Shown here: positions 6,237 to 6,808 of the stretch, piece after piece
Position numbering within the stretch: the stretch's first letter is position 1
Layout: each line of letters begins with the position of its first letter
Source: Desulfobacteraceae bacterium UBA5623
GTDB taxonomy: Bacteria > Desulfobacterota > DSM-4660 > Desulfatiglandales > Desulfatiglandaceae
DNA length: 6,808 bases
NCBI GenBank assembly: GCA_002424495.1
Contig: DIKH01000361.1
Span: 1 to 6,808, forward strand
Direction: 5' to 3'
Translations under genes and position numbers: made by a program
The notes under the pieces: generated by a model
What the model was told of the DNA's origin: nothing
Databases searched by the model: none
The model's input: only the letters and a program-made list of their open reading frames with translations

Positions 6237-6252
6237 TTATATAGCTATATAA
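6237..6252. repeat. Perfect 16-bp palindrome TTATATAGCTATATAA
   Basis: The dyad is centred between 6244 and 6245 in an AT-rich stretch. It could be an operator, but such palindromes arise easily in sequence of this composition. Confidence 0.5.
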
Positions 6253-6346
6253 TCCTTTACCAAATAGTGGAATAATATTATATGTAAAATAATGGCAATT
6301 TTTTTCACACCTATACTTAATATTTTTTTAATATCATCAAAACTAT

Positions 6347-6541
6347 TTGAAAGGAAAAGGAAAAATAGGTTTTTTGGGTATCCTTTGGGCATTTGGTATG
6401 AATATTGCCTTTATACTGGGTGCCATGAGGTGCATTCGTTGTAATAGAAAAAATTTTGGCATTATCCGGATGCTGTCTGATTCGCCCCTTGGGTTTGAAA
6501 GAGGACACATGTCTTTTATAGGGGCAAGGAGGTTTTTTTGA
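6347..6541 (+). CDS. Doubtful 64-codon ORF with signal-peptide-like N-terminus
   Basis: Starting at TTG, the product begins MKGKGK and continues with a hydrophobic run (IGFLGILWAFGMNIAFILGA), then a Cys/Arg-rich segment (MRCIRCNRK). This looks like a signal peptide or membrane anchor followed by about 35 residues with no recognisable fold. There is no ribosome site before the TTG, which argues against translation. Its TGA stop overlaps the TTG of the next small ORF as TTGA, the same arrangement used between the RhuM-family gene and hsdM. It may be the decayed 5' end of a PEP-CTERM protein gene whose tail is the next ORF, or simply chance. Confidence 0.22.
   Translation: MKGKGKIGFLGILWAFGMNIAFILGAMRCIRCNRKNFGIIRMLSDSPLGFERGHMSFIGARRFF
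6526..6532 (+). promoter_or_regulatory. Consensus Shine-Dalgarno before the VPLPA-CTERM-like ORF
   Basis: AAGGAGG, a full match to the anti-SD core, is 5 bases from TTG at 6538. It is the best ribosome site in the window, yet it serves an ORF with only 41 codons. It could be chance, or a sign that the small ORF is translated. Confidence 0.4.
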
Positions 6542-6663
6542 TAATAGGGAAGGCGGTCGGGCGCCATGACTTCAATCCGATCCCAATACCTGCCGCGATC
6601 TGGCTTTTGGGCTCCGGCCTGTTGGGCCTTGCAGGGCTTAACAGGAAGTGCAAGCAGGTGTAA
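6538..6663 (+). pseudogene. Orphan VPLPA/PEP-CTERM sorting tail (gene remnant or micro-ORF)
   Basis: The 41-codon frame ends with residues 14-41: PIPIPAAIWLLGSGLLGLAG followed by LNRKCKQV. This is the tripartite sorting signal of exosortase substrates: a Pro-rich motif (PIPA in place of VPLPA), a hydrophobic helix with the WLLGSGLLGL core, and a basic end. In intact proteins it sits at the C-terminus of a secreted protein of 150-400 residues with an N-terminal signal peptide. Here the frame is closed by TGA at about 6496-6498, so at most about 55 codons exist and no signal peptide is present in frame. The simplest reading is the 3' end of a decayed gene. The alternative is a real micro-protein using TTG and the AAGGAGG site. 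The tail identification is firm; the gene status is not. Confidence 0.6.
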
Positions 6664-6685
6664 TTTGCTATAAATACAGCAAGTT

Positions 6686-6690
6686 GGAGG
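6686..6690 (+). promoter_or_regulatory. Shine-Dalgarno of the right-edge gene
   Basis: GGAGG lies 5 bases before ATG 6696. A short inverted repeat, TTGCT (6665-6669) and AGCAA (6678-6682), lies just upstream in the leader. Confidence 0.7.
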
Positions 6691-6695
6691 AAAAA

Positions 6696-6808
6696 ATGAA
6701 TAAGTTAAGAATACCATCTTTGTTTCTCGGCCTTGTTTTTTACCTGTCTTTTTTGGGGTCTTCGTCAGTTTTTTGTGCGGTGACGGATAATACTGAAGTC
6801 GGGGCCAA
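6696..6808 (+). CDS. Secreted protein, N-terminus only (partial)
   Basis: The first 37 codons are visible before the window edge. MNKLRIPSLFLGLVFYLSFLG is a Sec-type signal peptide: Lys/Arg n-region, long hydrophobic core, then SSSVFCA with likely cleavage after the Ala at residue 28, leaving VTDNTEVGA at the mature N-terminus. The Cys is not in a proper lipobox (Phe precedes it), so a lipoprotein is unlikely. The product should go to the periplasm, outer membrane or outside. Nothing more can be said about its function. It starts 33 bases after the orphan PEP-CTERM tail, so it may have followed that gene when intact. Confidence 0.75.
   Translation, partial: MNKLRIPSLFLGLVFYLSFLGSSSVFCAVTDNTEVGA

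Larger units (their letters stand above)
6122..6346. other. AT-rich intergenic region after the molybdoenzyme
   Basis: No convincing gene is seen on either strand. The stretch holds a lone copy of the foldback element's end, a direct repeat at 20-bp spacing, a 16-bp palindrome and several T-runs. There is no clear terminator hairpin after the molybdoenzyme stop. The concentration of short symmetric sites suggests a regulatory region for something downstream, but no promoter can be assigned with confidence. Confidence 0.5.

Noticed and set aside
6293..6310. Sigma-54-like promoter (TGGCAATTTTTTTCACA)
   Set aside because: The -24 GG is present, but the -12 position reads CA instead of GC at the required spacing.
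6628..6654. CTTGC...GCAAG inverted repeat in the orphan tail ORF
   Set aside because: A 5-bp stem around a 17-base loop is within chance, with no supporting context.
6343..6717. 124-codon open frame on the minus strand across the small ORFs
   Set aside because: It has no recognisable domain or ribosome site, and it runs antisense through the clear PEP-CTERM tail and the next gene's signal peptide.
1..6808. CRISPR arrays, tRNA or rRNA genes
   Set aside because: I saw no regularly spaced repeats and no tRNA- or rRNA-like sequence on either strand.

Overview
The window looks like an accessory stretch of a Gram-negative anaerobe's chromosome. A Desulfobacterota (sulfate-reducer-like) host is my best guess. 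The basis is a soluble molybdopterin enzyme with a Cys-type metal-ligand region, a VPLPA/PEP-CTERM-type sorting tail (exosortase systems of Gram-negatives), and a foldback repeat of a kind I associate with such genomes. This is inference; no rRNA or other marker gene is present.

Region 1 (1-2623) is the 3' part of a type I restriction-modification operon. It holds the C-terminal tail of HsdS, then a RhuM-family protein ending in a Fic/Doc motif, then a complete HsdM methyltransferase. The genes are joined by 4-base overlaps (ATGA, then TTGA), so they are probably translated in a coupled way. The order hsdS - rhuM/fic - hsdM is unusual, and hsdR must lie upstream of the window if it exists. 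The RhuM gene carries a perfect 25-bp dyad inside its coding sequence.

Region 2 (2624-6121) begins after a 167-bp gap. It holds a class I SAM methyltransferase with an N-terminal Trm112-like zinc ribbon, then a cytoplasmic molybdopterin (Mo/W-bisMGD) oxidoreductase-family protein. The two genes are separated by a 124-bp foldback element (a MITE candidate with 25-bp terminal inverted repeats and TA at both ends). This element supplies most of the methyltransferase stop codon. It also contains the longest in-frame start (GTG at 3782) of the molybdoenzyme ORF, so I place the real start at TTG 3914, behind a strong Shine-Dalgarno. A lone copy of the element's end occurs again just after the molybdoenzyme gene.

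Region 3 (6122-6808) is AT-rich and mostly non-coding. It has a 20-bp-spaced direct repeat, a perfect 16-bp palindrome, a doubtful 64-codon ORF, and a 41-codon ORF encoding a textbook VPLPA-CTERM-like tail with no body. The window ends in the signal peptide of a new secreted protein cut by the window edge.

The most interesting items are the RhuM-Fic protein wired by overlaps into a type I RM operon (a candidate guard or toxin module), its internal palindrome, the foldback element that reshapes the methyltransferase/molybdoenzyme junction, and the orphan PEP-CTERM tail.
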